From: Bacillota bacterium
GTDB taxonomy: Bacteria > Bacillota > Dehalobacteriia > UBA4068 > UBA4997
Direction: 5' to 3'
DNA length: 58,073 bases
Assembly: GCA_017397935.1 (NCBI GenBank)
Contig: JAFQHN010000027.1
Span: forward strand, 1 to 58,073
The position numbers and the translations under genes were made by a program. Below the pieces are notes generated by a model. The model made no database searches. It saw only the letters and a list, made by a program, of their open reading frames with translations, and had not been told where the DNA came from. Position 1 is the first letter of the stretch. Every line of letters starts with the position of its first letter. Positions 42,600-51,431 of this stretch are shown here, one piece after another.

Positions 42600-42643
42600 A
42601 CCGCCGCAGTAATGAAAATAATAAGCTGAATGGCAACGGGCGG

Positions 42644-42672
42644 TTGTGGTGCGGCGCAGTTTGTGTTATAAT
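42644..42672 (+). promoter_or_regulatory. Promoter of the DUF5665-lspA operon
   Basis: TTGTGG (42644-42649) and TATAAT (42667-42672) are spaced by 17 bp, downstream of the phage element. This gives the following host genes their own start of transcription. Confidence 0.7.
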
Positions 42673-42755
42673 TAAACAGTTAATGGAAAATATGCCGCCT
42701 TTGTCCTACATATTTTTAACAGCGGAGGAAAATCTGCCAAAAAGGTGGGGCAAGG

Positions 42756-43070
42756 ATGACGGAAAACCAGACAGAAAAGCAGACGGAAAATATCGGCAGG
42801 CTGGCGGAGCAAATCAGCCGGGTGGCGCTGATTTTGGAGAGGGCGCGGCTGGCCGAATATGTGGAGCTGATGCAGCGGCCTATGCAGCTGCTGGCGAGGA
42901 ACTTTCTGGGCGGTTTGCTGCGGGGCATGGGTTTTGCGCTGGGGTTTCTGCTGCTTTCGGCGTTGGCGCTTTACCTGCTTAATTTGCTGGTGGATTTGGG
43001 CATACCTGTGCTGGGTGATTTTATTGCCGAGCTGCTGACCTATGTGGAGAGTGTGCAGCAGGTGCGCTGA
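42756..43070 (+). CDS. Small membrane protein, DUF5665-like
   Basis: 104 aa. A polar, glutamine/glutamate-rich N-terminus is followed by MQRPMQLLARNFLGGLLRGM and a long hydrophobic stretch (about 60-90). This shape fits DUF5665 proteins, which are widespread in Bacillota and of unknown function. AAGG precedes the ATG. lspA follows after 34 nt. Confidence 0.75.
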   Translation: MTENQTEKQTENIGRLAEQISRVALILERARLAEYVELMQRPMQLLARNFLGGLLRGMGFALGFLLLSALALYLLNLLVDLGIPVLGDFIAELLTYVESVQQVR

Positions 43071-43104
43071 ATAAAAAATTTGTGGGAATTTTAAGGGGAG
43101 AATA

Positions 43105-43569
43105 ATGATTTATCTGCTGATAATTGTGCTGGGGCTGGTGGCCGACCAGTTTACCAAATGGCTGATCGTGCAAAATCTGCCGCTGGGCGGCGGTTTTGAG
43201 GTTATACCGTGGCTGCTGAATATTCATTATGTGCAGAACACCGGCGCTGCATGGAGTATGTTCAGCGAAAGCACGCTGGGTTTGGCGGTGTTCTCGGTAT
43301 TTATGCTGGCGCTGCTGGGTTTTTGGTTTTACAAAACACCGGCAGATGAGGTTTGGCAGCGGATAGCGCTTGCGGTGATAATTTCCGGTGCGCTGGGCAA
43401 TATGATAGACCGCTTTCGGCTGCGCTATGTGGTGGATTTTTTCCAGCTGCCGCATTGGCCGGTTTTCAATGTGGCGGATATTCTGCTGTGCTGCGGCGTG
43501 GGCGGCTTAATGCTGTTGCTGCTGCGGGATGAGTTTAAGCAGAAGAAACAGGCAGACAATAATAAGTAA
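43105..43569 (+). CDS. lspA: Lipoprotein signal peptidase
   Basis: 154 aa, four membrane segments. It cleaves the signal peptide of diacylated prolipoproteins. The catalytic aspartates are in GNMIDRFR and FNVADI. The lipoprotein at 54287 would be one substrate. rluD-type follows after 18 nt, the standard pair. Confidence 0.96.
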   Translation: MIYLLIIVLGLVADQFTKWLIVQNLPLGGGFEVIPWLLNIHYVQNTGAAWSMFSESTLGLAVFSVFMLALLGFWFYKTPADEVWQRIALAVIISGALGNMIDRFRLRYVVDFFQLPHWPVFNVADILLCCGVGGLMLLLLRDEFKQKKQADNNK

Positions 43570-43587
43570 GATTAGGCAGGGTTTACG

Positions 43588-44556
43588 ATGACCGAAAATA
43601 TTTTTAACATAAACATAAATGATGAACAGGATTTTGAGCAGGAATTTGAGCTGACGGTGGGCGAGGAGGCCGACGGCGGCCGTGTTGACCGCTTTCTGAC
43701 CGAGCAGCTGACCGAGCAGTCCCGTTCTTATTGGCAAAAGCTGCTGAAAGACGGGCGGGTGCAGGTTAACGGCAAAAAAGTCAAGGCCAATTATCTGCTC
43801 TCTGCCGGTGATGAGGTGCTGGTGCTGCTGCCCGAACCTGAAAATTTAGCGGTGGAGGCCGAGGATATTCCGCTGGATGTTATCTTCGAGGACAGCGATG
43901 TTATTGTCATCAACAAGCCGCGCGGCATGGTGGTGCACCCTGCGGCCGGCAATTATCACGGCACGCTGGTAAACGCGCTACTGGCTCATTGTAAGGATTT
44001 ATCGGGTATCAACGGCGTGCTGCGGCCGGGTATCGTACACCGCCTGGATAAGGACACCACCGGCCTGATCATCGCGGCCAAAAGTGACCGCGCACACCAG
44101 CGGCTGGCCGAAACCTGGCATACCGGCGGGGTAAACCGCTATTACAGCGCCCTGCTTTACGGCAATATGCCCGAACCCAAGGGTACCATTGAGGCACCCA
44201 TCGGCCGCCACCCGAAGGATCGCAAGAAGATGGCCGTGCAGCCGGAAAGCGGCCGCCATGCCGTTACGCATTACCATGTGGAGGAGCGCTTTGGCAAATA
44301 TACATTGGTGACCTGTAAGCTGGAAACCGGCCGCACACACCAAATCCGCGTCCACATGAAGTATCTGGGCTATCCTCTGGTGGGTGATGTGGTTTACGGG
44401 CCCAAATCCCGTGCCAATGTGGGTATGCTGCTGCATTCCGCACGGCTGGATTTTGAACACCCGATTACCGGTGAAAGAATTTTTCTGGAAGCGCCGCTGC
44501 CGGCTGATTTTGTGCAGTTTATGGACGAGGCACGGCAGAATTTTTTGCAGAAATAA
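43588..44556 (+). CDS. rluD: 23S rRNA pseudouridine synthase, RluD type
   Basis: 322 aa. An N-terminal S4 domain (about 30-85, RVDRFLTEQLTEQSRSYWQK) precedes the catalytic domain with the aspartate in HRLDKDTTG and the segment GRTHQIRVHMKYLGYPLVGD. Members modify the helix 69 region of 23S rRNA; exact positions are not provable from sequence. It is co-transcribed with lspA. Confidence 0.92.
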   Translation: MTENIFNININDEQDFEQEFELTVGEEADGGRVDRFLTEQLTEQSRSYWQKLLKDGRVQVNGKKVKANYLLSAGDEVLVLLPEPENLAVEAEDIPLDVIFEDSDVIVINKPRGMVVHPAAGNYHGTLVNALLAHCKDLSGINGVLRPGIVHRLDKDTTGLIIAAKSDRAHQRLAETWHTGGVNRYYSALLYGNMPEPKGTIEAPIGRHPKDRKKMAVQPESGRHAVTHYHVEERFGKYTLVTCKLETGRTHQIRVHMKYLGYPLVGDVVYGPKSRANVGMLLHSARLDFEHPITGERIFLEAPLPADFVQFMDEARQNFLQK

Positions 44557-44589
44557 GCTGATAAATAATTTTTAAGAGGAGGGAACGGC

Positions 44590-45903
44590 ATGGATTTATT
44601 CAGCGGGCAAGCAGAGCAAAACCGGCGGAAGGCTGCACCCTTGGCCGCCCGTATGCGCCCCCGCACGCTGGCGGAATACGCAGGGCAGGAGCAGATTATC
44701 GGGCCGGGGCGGCTGCTGCGCCGTGCCATTGAGGCCGACCGTTTATCCTCGCTGATTTTTTACGGGCCGCCGGGTGTGGGCAAAACCTCGCTGGCCCGGG
44801 TTATTGCCAACACCACCAGCAGCGATTTTCGGCAGCTTTCGGCGGTGGGTGCAGGTATCAGCGACATCCGTGCGATTTTAAGCACCGCCAAAGAAAATCT
44901 TGGCTTGTATAATATGCGCACCGTGCTGTTCATTGATGAGATTCACCGCTTTAACAAGGCGCAGCAGGATGCGCTGCTGCCGGCGGTGGAGGACGGCACC
45001 ATCATTTTGATCGGCGCAACTACCGAGAACCCTTATTTTGAGGTGAACGGTGCGCTGCTGTCCCGGTCGCGTATTTTTCGGCTGCTGCCCTTGCAGCAAA
45101 AACATATTAAGGCGCTGATGTTGCAGGCTCTCTCCGATAAGGAGCGTGGGCTCGGTAATCTGGCGGTGGATTTGCAGGAGGACGCCTTGCAGCATATTGC
45201 CGAGGCTGCCGGCGGTGACGCACGCACGGCTTACAATGCGCTGGAATTGGCGGTGCTGACGACTCCCCCGGCCGAGGACGGAGTGCGCCACATTACGCTG
45301 GATGTGGCGGCCGAGAGCGTGCAGCAAAAGGCCCTGCATTATGATAAAAAAGGTGACAATCATTATGATGTAATTTCCGCCTTTATCAAAAGTATGCGAG
45401 GCTCTGATCCTGACGCGGTGCTGCATTATCTGGCGCGTATGATCAAGGCCGGTGAGCAGCCTGAGTTTATTGCCCGCCGTATTATCATCTGCGCGGCCGA
45501 GGATGTTGGTCTGGCTGACCCCAAGGCACTGCAAGTAGCGGTGTCCTGCATGGATGCGGTGCATTTTGTCGGCTGGCCCGAGGCTCGTATTCCTCTGGCC
45601 ATGGCGGCGCTGTATGTGGCCAATGCGCCCAAAAGCAACAGCGCATATATGGGCATTGATGCGGCGCTGGCCGAGGTTGAGAAGATGGGCGATTTCCGTG
45701 TGCCCTCTCATCTGCGTGATGCTCATTATCCCGGCGCCAAGGAGCTGGGGCACGGTCTGGGGTATAAATATGTGCATGATTTCGGCGGTTTTGTGGCGGA
45801 GCAGCAATATCTGCCGGATGAGCTGAAAGGCCGCAGGTATTATCACCGCAGCGGCAACGGCGATGAGCAGGAGCCTGTGTGGTATTATAAAAATAATAAA
45901 TAA
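44590..45903 (+). CDS. rarA: Replication-associated recombination protein A
   Basis: 437 aa AAA+ ATPase of the RarA/MgsA/WRNIP1 family acting at stalled replication forks. Walker A is GPPGVGKTS, Walker B FIDEIHRFNK, and sensor 1 is in IGATTENPYFE. The C-terminal tetramerisation domain (MRGSDPDAVLHYLARMI, HYPGAKELGHG) is complete. GGAGGG precedes the ATG. Confidence 0.95.
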   Translation: MDLFSGQAEQNRRKAAPLAARMRPRTLAEYAGQEQIIGPGRLLRRAIEADRLSSLIFYGPPGVGKTSLARVIANTTSSDFRQLSAVGAGISDIRAILSTAKENLGLYNMRTVLFIDEIHRFNKAQQDALLPAVEDGTIILIGATTENPYFEVNGALLSRSRIFRLLPLQQKHIKALMLQALSDKERGLGNLAVDLQEDALQHIAEAAGGDARTAYNALELAVLTTPPAEDGVRHITLDVAAESVQQKALHYDKKGDNHYDVISAFIKSMRGSDPDAVLHYLARMIKAGEQPEFIARRIIICAAEDVGLADPKALQVAVSCMDAVHFVGWPEARIPLAMAALYVANAPKSNSAYMGIDAALAEVEKMGDFRVPSHLRDAHYPGAKELGHGLGYKYVHDFGGFVAEQQYLPDELKGRRYYHRSGNGDEQEPVWYYKNNK

Positions 45904-45914
45904 ATTTTTATGTG

Positions 45915-45949
45915 GGGTTGCGGTATTATTGCCGCAGCCCTGTTTTTTT
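45915..45949 (+). terminator. Terminator after rarA
   Basis: GGGTTGCGG (45915-45923) pairs with CCGCAGCCC (45932-45940), with one G-U, and a T-run follows. Confidence 0.85.
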
Positions 45950-45995
45950 GTATATATATAAATTGAGCGTAATTTGTATACTTGCCGAAATCCCC

Positions 45996-46024
45996 TTGCC
46001 AAGACGCCGTCAAAGGCGTATAAT
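45996..46024 (+). promoter_or_regulatory. Promoter of the ApgM-like gene
   Basis: TTGCCA (45996-46001) and TATAAT (46019-46024) are spaced by 17 bp, 47 nt before the next start codon. Confidence 0.75.
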
Positions 46025-46070
46025 ATGCAAATACAGGCTTGATTTTACAAAAAACGGAGGCTGAATATTT

Positions 46071-47291
46071 ATGAAATATATATTTATATTAGCAGATGGC
46101 ATGGCTGACTGGCCACTGGAAGAACTGGGCGGCAAAACCCCCATGGCCGTGGCTGATAAGCCGCATATCAATGCGATGGCGGCAGGCGGCATTACCGGCC
46201 TTTGCCAAACGGTGCCGGCTGAATTTTCTCCCGGTTCTGATGTGGCCAATCTTTCGGTGCTGGGTTATCCGCCGTCCGAGTTTTATAAGGGGCGTTCGTC
46301 CTTGGAGGCGGTTTCGGCAGGTGTCCCCATGCGCCTGGGTGATGTAACGCTGCGTGCCAATTTGGTGCAGCTTTCCGATGAGGAGGATTTTCTCGATAAG
46401 CGGATGTTGGATTATTCCGGCGGCGAGATTGCCAGCGCAGACGCGGCCGAGCTGATTGCGGCGGTGGCGGCGGAGTTGGACGATGAAAACTGTGAGCTTT
46501 ACCCCGGTATTTCCTTCCGCAACATTTTGCTGCTGCATAACGCGCAGGATGATACCACATATAGCCCCGCCCATGACATTTTGGGGCAGCGTGTCGGTGA
46601 TAATCTGCCGCAGGGGCCGGCGGCCGAGCAAATGTTGGCTTATATGCAAAAGGCACATCAGATTTTGCAGCGACAGCCGTATAATGTGCAGCGTCTGGCC
46701 GAGGGTAAGATACCGGCCAATGCGCTGTGGCTGTGGGGGCCCGGCGTCAAACCGGTTTTGCCCTCCTTCCGGCAGCGTTACGGCTTAAAGGGCGGCGTGG
46801 TCAGCGGTGTGGATTTAATTCGCGGCATCGGTATGTCGGCGCAAATGGATATTCTGTATTTGTCATCGGCCACCGGCGGCGTGGTGACGGATTTTGCAGG
46901 CAAGGGAGAGCTGGCGGCGGCTTATTTGCAGGGCGGCGGCGATTTTGTTTTTGTCCATGTGGAAGCGCCCGATGAAAGCAGCCATCAAGGGCAGCTGGCT
47001 AAAAAAATCAGCGCGATTGAGCGCATTGATAAGGAGACTATTACACCGATTTTGGCGGCCATGCAGGCCATGGGCGAGGATTACCGTATGCTGGTGATGC
47101 CCGACCATCCAACGCCGCTGGCTATTCGCACGCACGCGCGTGATGCGGTGCCTTTTGTGCTGTTTGACAGCCGTCATCATCGCCTTGATGACGCCGTGGT
47201 GCATGATGAGGCCCGGGCCGCAGCGCAGGGTTTGCAGCTGGCCAACGGGCAGGAGCTGATGGCCAAATTTCTGGATTTGGATTTTTATTAA
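46071..47291 (+). CDS. apgM: Phosphoglycerate mutase, ApgM-type (alkaline phosphatase fold)
   Basis: 406 aa. It belongs to the metal-dependent 2,3-bisphosphoglycerate-independent mutase group best known from archaea. Metal-binding positions are visible in ILADGMADWP at the start, the catalytic serine region GSDVANLSVLGY, and HVEAPDESSHQG plus MPDHPTPLAIRTH near the end. In some bacteria relatives act as an alternative homoserine kinase, so glycolytic function is likely but not certain. It has its own promoter. Confidence 0.88.
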   Translation: MKYIFILADGMADWPLEELGGKTPMAVADKPHINAMAAGGITGLCQTVPAEFSPGSDVANLSVLGYPPSEFYKGRSSLEAVSAGVPMRLGDVTLRANLVQLSDEEDFLDKRMLDYSGGEIASADAAELIAAVAAELDDENCELYPGISFRNILLLHNAQDDTTYSPAHDILGQRVGDNLPQGPAAEQMLAYMQKAHQILQRQPYNVQRLAEGKIPANALWLWGPGVKPVLPSFRQRYGLKGGVVSGVDLIRGIGMSAQMDILYLSSATGGVVTDFAGKGELAAAYLQGGGDFVFVHVEAPDESSHQGQLAKKISAIERIDKETITPILAAMQAMGEDYRMLVMPDHPTPLAIRTHARDAVPFVLFDSRHHRLDDAVVHDEARAAAQGLQLANGQELMAKFLDLDFY

Positions 47292-47323
47292 AGCATTGGG
47301 GATGAAACAGGAATTTAAGTGTT

Positions 47324-48049
47324 ATGGCAACGGAAAAAAATCTAAAATTATTTAAGCGGGGTTTTAAGGACGGCATACCGATTGGTCTGGGCTATTTCTC
47401 GGTAGGGTTTACCTTTGGCTTGCAGGCGGTGGCTTTTGGCCTGCCTCTCTGGGCGCCGGTGTTAATATCAATGACTAATGTGACCTCGGCGGGGCAGTTT
47501 GCCGGTCTTTCCATCATCTGCGCGCTGGGCACGCTGGTGGAGATGGCTCTGGCACAGCTGATTATCAATATGCGTTATGCGCTGATGAGCCTGTCACTCT
47601 CGCAGAAATTTGACGATACCGTGCGCCTGCGGGACCGCTTTTTGATTGCGTTTGTCAATACGGACGAGGTCTTTGCGGTGGCGGCGGGGCGGCCGGGCAC
47701 GGTGGGGCGGCTGTATATGTTCGGTCTGATAACCGCACCGTATTTCGGCTGGGCGCTGGGTACGCTGCTTGGTGCCGGTGTGGGCGATTTCCTGCCGCAG
47801 TCGTTGGCTTCGGCGCTGGGTATTGCCATTTACGGTATGTTTCTGGCCATCATTATCCCGCCGGCCAAGCAAAATCACGCCATTGTGGTGGCGATTGCGG
47901 TGGCGGTGGGTTTAAGCTGCCTGTTCAACTGGCTGCCCCTGCTGCAAAACATTGGCAGCGGCTTTGTGATCATCATCTGCACGGTGGTGGCGGCTGCGGT
48001 GGCGGCGCTGCTTTTCCCGGTGAAGGAGGTGGCTGCCGATGCCGACTAA
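47324..48049 (+). CDS. azlC: Branched-chain amino acid exporter, AzlC family
   Basis: 241 aa with multiple membrane segments. FKRGFKDGIPIGLGYFSVGF and FVNTDEVFAVAAG are typical of AzlC, the large subunit of a two-component branched-chain amino acid export system. It overlaps azlD by 11 nt. Confidence 0.92.
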   Translation: MATEKNLKLFKRGFKDGIPIGLGYFSVGFTFGLQAVAFGLPLWAPVLISMTNVTSAGQFAGLSIICALGTLVEMALAQLIINMRYALMSLSLSQKFDDTVRLRDRFLIAFVNTDEVFAVAAGRPGTVGRLYMFGLITAPYFGWALGTLLGAGVGDFLPQSLASALGIAIYGMFLAIIIPPAKQNHAIVVAIAVAVGLSCLFNWLPLLQNIGSGFVIIICTVVAAAVAALLFPVKEVAADAD

Positions 48050-48362
48050 TGCGCAGATTTTGTTGTATGTGCTGGTGATGGCCGGCGTAACATACCTTAT
48101 CCGCCTGTTGCCGCTGGTGTGCTTCCGCAAGAAGATTACCAATGTTTTTGTGCAGTCATTTTTGTATTATGTGCCGTATGCGGTGTTGGGTGCGATGACG
48201 GTGCCGGCCATTTTCTCATCCACCGGTTATTTGGCATCGGCGGTATGCGGTTTGCTGGCGGCAATTTTCTTTGCCTATAAGGAGAAAAGCCTGCTGTATG
48301 TGGCGGTGGCGGCCAGCGCGGTGGTTTTTGTGGCCGAGCGTGTAATTGAATTTTTTGTCTGA
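48039..48362 (+). CDS. azlD: Branched-chain amino acid transport protein, AzlD family
   Basis: 107 aa, three to four membrane segments. TYLIRLLPLVCFRKKI and YVPYAVLGAMTVPAIF are AzlD signatures. It is translationally coupled to azlC through overlap and is followed by a terminator. Confidence 0.92.
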   Translation: MPTNAQILLYVLVMAGVTYLIRLLPLVCFRKKITNVFVQSFLYYVPYAVLGAMTVPAIFSSTGYLASAVCGLLAAIFFAYKEKSLLYVAVAASAVVFVAERVIEFFV

Positions 48363-48415
48363 AATTTTTATTTGGCTGAAAAATTTGCCTGAAATTAAAA
48401 ATTACCTTAAAATAT

Positions 48416-48465
48416 AAGGCTTTGTGCAGATAAGGTTGCTCTGTTCTGCATAGAGCCTTTTTTTG
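48416..48465 (+). terminator. Terminator after azlCD
   Basis: AAGGCTTTGTGCAGA (48416-48430) pairs with TCTGCATAGAGCCTT (48445-48459) with two mismatches, followed by seven Ts. Confidence 0.88.
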
Positions 48466-48564
48466 CGTTTATATTCAGCCAGCCGTATCAAATACCAAAA
48501 ATTTTAGGGGATTTTGCGGCGGCGTAAAAGACATAATAACAAACGGAACGGAGGTGTAAAAAAA

Positions 48565-48870
48565 ATGAACAAAAATATCAACTGGATGTCTACGGCGCTG
48601 ATGGCCGGTGCCGGTGCGCTGAGTATTGCCGGGCTGGCCGGCATGGCCGGGATGATGAGCCTGCAAAAATCCAACCGCAGCTGCCATTGTCACGATAACA
48701 CGCGGCAGCAGGTCATGGGCAAATCCGGCGGCAGCAAAATGATGACCGGCATCACACATCGCATGACTGAAATGGGCGATGATTTTGCCGACGAATTTTG
48801 CATGATGGCACACAAAACAGGTAATGCCATGATTAGAACCGGCCGCATGATTAACCGCATGGTGCCGTAA
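48565..48870 (+). CDS. Small unknown protein with N-terminal hydrophobic segment
   Basis: 101 aa from the ATG at 48565 (CGGAGGTG upstream); the frame also runs back to 48514. A glycine/alanine/methionine-rich hydrophobic stretch (about 8-30, STALMAGAGALSIAGLAG) is followed by a polar region with SCHCHDNTRQ and a methionine-rich end. The His/Cys/Met content might bind metal, but no family is recognised. It lies between azlD and a transporter gene. Confidence 0.7.
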   Translation: MNKNINWMSTALMAGAGALSIAGLAGMAGMMSLQKSNRSCHCHDNTRQQVMGKSGGSKMMTGITHRMTEMGDDFADEFCMMAHKTGNAMIRTGRMINRMVP

Positions 48871-48953
48871 TCCGGCAGAAAAATCGGGGCTTGGCGGTGG
48901 ATGATACCGGCCGCAGGCCCCTTACATATTTTACGCGGAAAGGAGGGTGCCCC

Positions 48954-50012
48954 ATGCCAATGGTTCGCCGAAGAAAGCTGCTGCTGGGCGTTTCTGTGGT
49001 GCTGTGCCTGCTGGCGGCGGTATATCTGGGGCGGGTGCTGCTGCTGCCTTTGTCCGCGGCGGCGGTGCTGGCGTACATTTTACTGCCGGCGGTGCGTCTG
49101 CTGGAAGCCTGGCGCTGGCCGAGGGTGGCGGCGGTGCTGGTGCCCATGCTGGCTTTTTTTGCGCTGCTGGCGGCCATAATCTGCTGGGGCTGGCCGCTGC
49201 TCCGTCGTGATTTTTCGGCCATTGGCGGCTTGGGGCCGCAGGCCACGCTGCTGTTGTCCACTGTCAGCCATAATCTGCAAAGCACCTGGCCGCAAATGTT
49301 GACACAGACCGGTGCGGCCGGCCTGTTTTACGGCTGTTTTAACCGCCTCTCTGCGTGGCTGGCCGATTATGTGACACATGGCCTGCAAACCGCGGTGGAG
49401 CACCTGCCTGAGCTTTTCGGCAGTCTTTCGCTGCTGATATTTGCGCCTGTTTTTGCGTTTTATTTCTTAAAAGACCGTGATAAGTTTGCCGCCGCTGCTG
49501 TGCCATACCTGCCGCCTGCGCTTGGCCGTCTGCTGGCCGATTTGAACGGTCTGCTGCAAGCCTTTGTGCGGGGTTATTTTCTGGTGGCGCTGACGGTGGG
49601 AGTGCTGTTTGGCCTGCTGCTGAAACTTTTCGGCCTGGATTACAGCTTTACGTTGGGTTTGATTATGCTGCTGGCCGAGCTTATTCCTTATCTGGGGCCG
49701 TTTTTGGCATTTTTCCCCTGCCTGCTGTTGGGGCTGGTGCAGGGCGGTGCGGCGGCGGTCAAGGTGCTGGTCATCTGGCTGGCGGTGCAGCAGTTAGAGA
49801 ATCTGGTCATCTCGCCGTATATTATGGCCGAGGCGGTGCGCCTGCATCCGCTTTATATTATGCTGGCCGTGCTGCTGGGCGGCTGGTGGTGGGGCGTTTT
49901 CGGCATGATTTTGGCGGTGCCGCTGGCCGCTGCGCTGCGGATAATCTGGCTGGCAGGTTGTCGCTGGTGGCAAAATTCGGCCGGGATAAAACAGGAGGAC
50001 TGGTTAAAATAA
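48954..50012 (+). CDS. AI-2E-family transporter
   Basis: 352 aa with about eight membrane segments. The conserved C-terminal region (LAELIPYLGPFLAFFP, QQLENLVISPYIMAEAVRLH) is characteristic of AI-2E/PerM-like transporters. Substrates differ within the family (autoinducer-2 export, ion/proton exchange, others). ATG 48954 follows AAAGGAGGG. The gene ends against a shared terminator with the minus-strand operon. Confidence 0.9.
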   Translation: MPMVRRRKLLLGVSVVLCLLAAVYLGRVLLLPLSAAAVLAYILLPAVRLLEAWRWPRVAAVLVPMLAFFALLAAIICWGWPLLRRDFSAIGGLGPQATLLLSTVSHNLQSTWPQMLTQTGAAGLFYGCFNRLSAWLADYVTHGLQTAVEHLPELFGSLSLLIFAPVFAFYFLKDRDKFAAAAVPYLPPALGRLLADLNGLLQAFVRGYFLVALTVGVLFGLLLKLFGLDYSFTLGLIMLLAELIPYLGPFLAFFPCLLLGLVQGGAAAVKVLVIWLAVQQLENLVISPYIMAEAVRLHPLYIMLAVLLGGWWWGVFGMILAVPLAAALRIIWLAGCRWWQNSAGIKQEDWLK

Positions 50013-50019
50013 CAGTAAA

Positions 50020-50058
50020 AAAACAGGGGCGAGGTTTTAATTCCTCGTCCCTGCAAAA
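50020..50058. terminator. Shared convergent terminator
   Basis: CAGGGGCGAGG (50024-50034) pairs with CCTCGTCCCTG (50043-50053). On the minus strand the stem is followed by seven Ts; on the plus strand by a weaker AAAATTTT. It terminates the minus-strand ABC operon and probably the transporter gene as well. Confidence 0.85.
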
Positions 50059-50072
50059 TTTTGGGGCAAAAT

Positions 50073-51410
50073 TTATTCGTTTTTAATTGCTTCCAGGGCA
50101 GAAAGCTTGGTGGCCCGCATCGCCGGATAAAAACCGGAAATCACGCCCACCAGCGTGGAGAAGCCAACGCTGCAAATCGCCAGCCAAATGGGGATGACGG
50201 AAATCGGTATGCCTTCGCCCATGCTGAACATCGCCAACATTCCGCTATCAGAGAGCATATTCATCAGCATGGATAGCCCGTAGCTGAAAACCAAACCCAC
50301 AACGCCGCCCATCAGGCCGATAATGGCGGCTTCCAGCAAAAACAGCGTCATGATGTCGGAGAGTCGGCAGCCCAGCACCTTCATAATGCCGATCTCACGG
50401 GTACGCTCATAGGTGGACATCACCATGGTGTTGCTGATACCGATGGCCGCCACCAGGAATGCAACTGCGCCAATGCCGCCCAGCACTGCCTGAATCATGC
50501 CCATCTGTTCCTTCACATCCTCCAACATCTCGGTAGAGCTCCATGTGTTGTAACCCAGCGCCTCAATCTCCTTTTGCACCGCGGTCACATTTTTCATATC
50601 ATCAACCTGCACATTGATGGAGTTGTACTTGTTCTTTTTCTCGTCCTTGTCCTCCTCGATGCCGGCGTCCTTGGCATATTTGGCGTAGATTTTTTCCAGC
50701 TCCTTCATATCCATAACCACCGAGTAGCTGTAATTGCCCTGATTGGTACGGTCCAGCACACCCACGCAGTTCACATTGTAGCCTTTGGGTTTGCTGCCGC
50801 CTCCGCCCCAGTAATAGCCGGTATCAAAAACCAGCTTGATTTTGCTTTCCGGTGCGGTGATGTCAAAGGGCAGCTCCTTCAAATTGCCCTCGTCATCGTA
50901 AGGGCTGTTGTTCTCGCCCCAACCCTTCTTGGGATTATAAAAGTTAAAAACCGAACGGTAACCGATAACATAACCGCTGCCCGCAAACATCTCAGGCGTC
51001 AGCTCCTGGCCGTTATCCAGCTCCAAATTATAATATTGCAGCTTGCTTACATCAATGCCGATAATGCCGGTGTCGTTTATCTCCCGGCCCTTTACCAGCG
51101 CACCGTAACGGCTGATGGTGGGCAGGGCCGCCTCAACGTGTTCCAGCGCATCCAGCTCTTTTATCAGCTCATCATCCAAATATTTCTGCTCATCGGCATC
51201 GCCGCCGTAGCTTTGGTGAACCTCGATCTGCGTCAGGCTGCTCCACGATTGGATCTGCTCGGTATAGCCGCGCTCCAATCCCTGACCAATAGAAATCATA
51301 ATCACTACTGCCATAGTGCCGATTACCACACCGGCCACCGTGAGCAAGGTTCTGGCCTTGCGCCGCAGAAAATTGCCGCAGGCCATCTTCAAAATATCTA
51401 AGAAACTCAT
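50073..51410 (-). CDS. ABC transporter permease, MacB/FtsX type
   Basis: 445 aa from the ATG at 51410; a TTG at 51428 lacks a ribosome binding site. One N-terminal membrane helix (RKARTLLTVAGVVIGTMAVV), a large extracellular domain (about 45-300) and three C-terminal helices with RTREIGIMKVLGCRLSDI form the MacB topology. Such permeases are mechanotransmission pumps or lipoprotein/peptide release systems. It is the third gene of a minus-strand operon after the ATPase and a large secreted protein. Confidence 0.9.
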   Translation of the reverse strand: MSFLDILKMACGNFLRRKARTLLTVAGVVIGTMAVVIMISIGQGLERGYTEQIQSWSSLTQIEVHQSYGGDADEQKYLDDELIKELDALEHVEAALPTISRYGALVKGREINDTGIIGIDVSKLQYYNLELDNGQELTPEMFAGSGYVIGYRSVFNFYNPKKGWGENNSPYDDEGNLKELPFDITAPESKIKLVFDTGYYWGGGGSKPKGYNVNCVGVLDRTNQGNYSYSVVMDMKELEKIYAKYAKDAGIEEDKDEKKNKYNSINVQVDDMKNVTAVQKEIEALGYNTWSSTEMLEDVKEQMGMIQAVLGGIGAVAFLVAAIGISNTMVMSTYERTREIGIMKVLGCRLSDIMTLFLLEAAIIGLMGGVVGLVFSYGLSMLMNMLSDSGMLAMFSMGEGIPISVIPIWLAICSVGFSTLVGVISGFYPAMRATKLSALEAIKNE

Positions 51411-51431
51411 GCGTTTCGCCTGATGCAACGC

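Larger units (their letters stand above)
23836..42600 (+). mobile_element. PBSX-like contractile phage element, no integrase
   Basis: About 18.8 kb, all genes on the plus strand, from the first repeat remnant before the small terminase to the M23 endolysin. DNA packaging, head, connector, contractile tail, baseplate, fibre and lysis genes are intact. Integrase, excisionase, repressor, replication genes and duplicated att sites are not visible, and no tRNA gene flanks it. Host-like codon use suggests long residence. The likeliest reading is a domesticated defective prophage or gene-transfer-agent-like element. Tail-gene order is rearranged and spacers are packed with tandem repeats. Confidence 0.85.

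Noticed and set aside
23836..42600. Tailocin (R-type bacteriocin) only
   Set aside because: Portal, scaffold, capsid and both terminase subunits are intact, so the locus encodes a DNA-packaging particle and not a headless tail.
23772..42755. att site direct repeats or tRNA integration target flanking the element
   Set aside because: No matching direct repeat or tRNA-like sequence was found by eye at either border.
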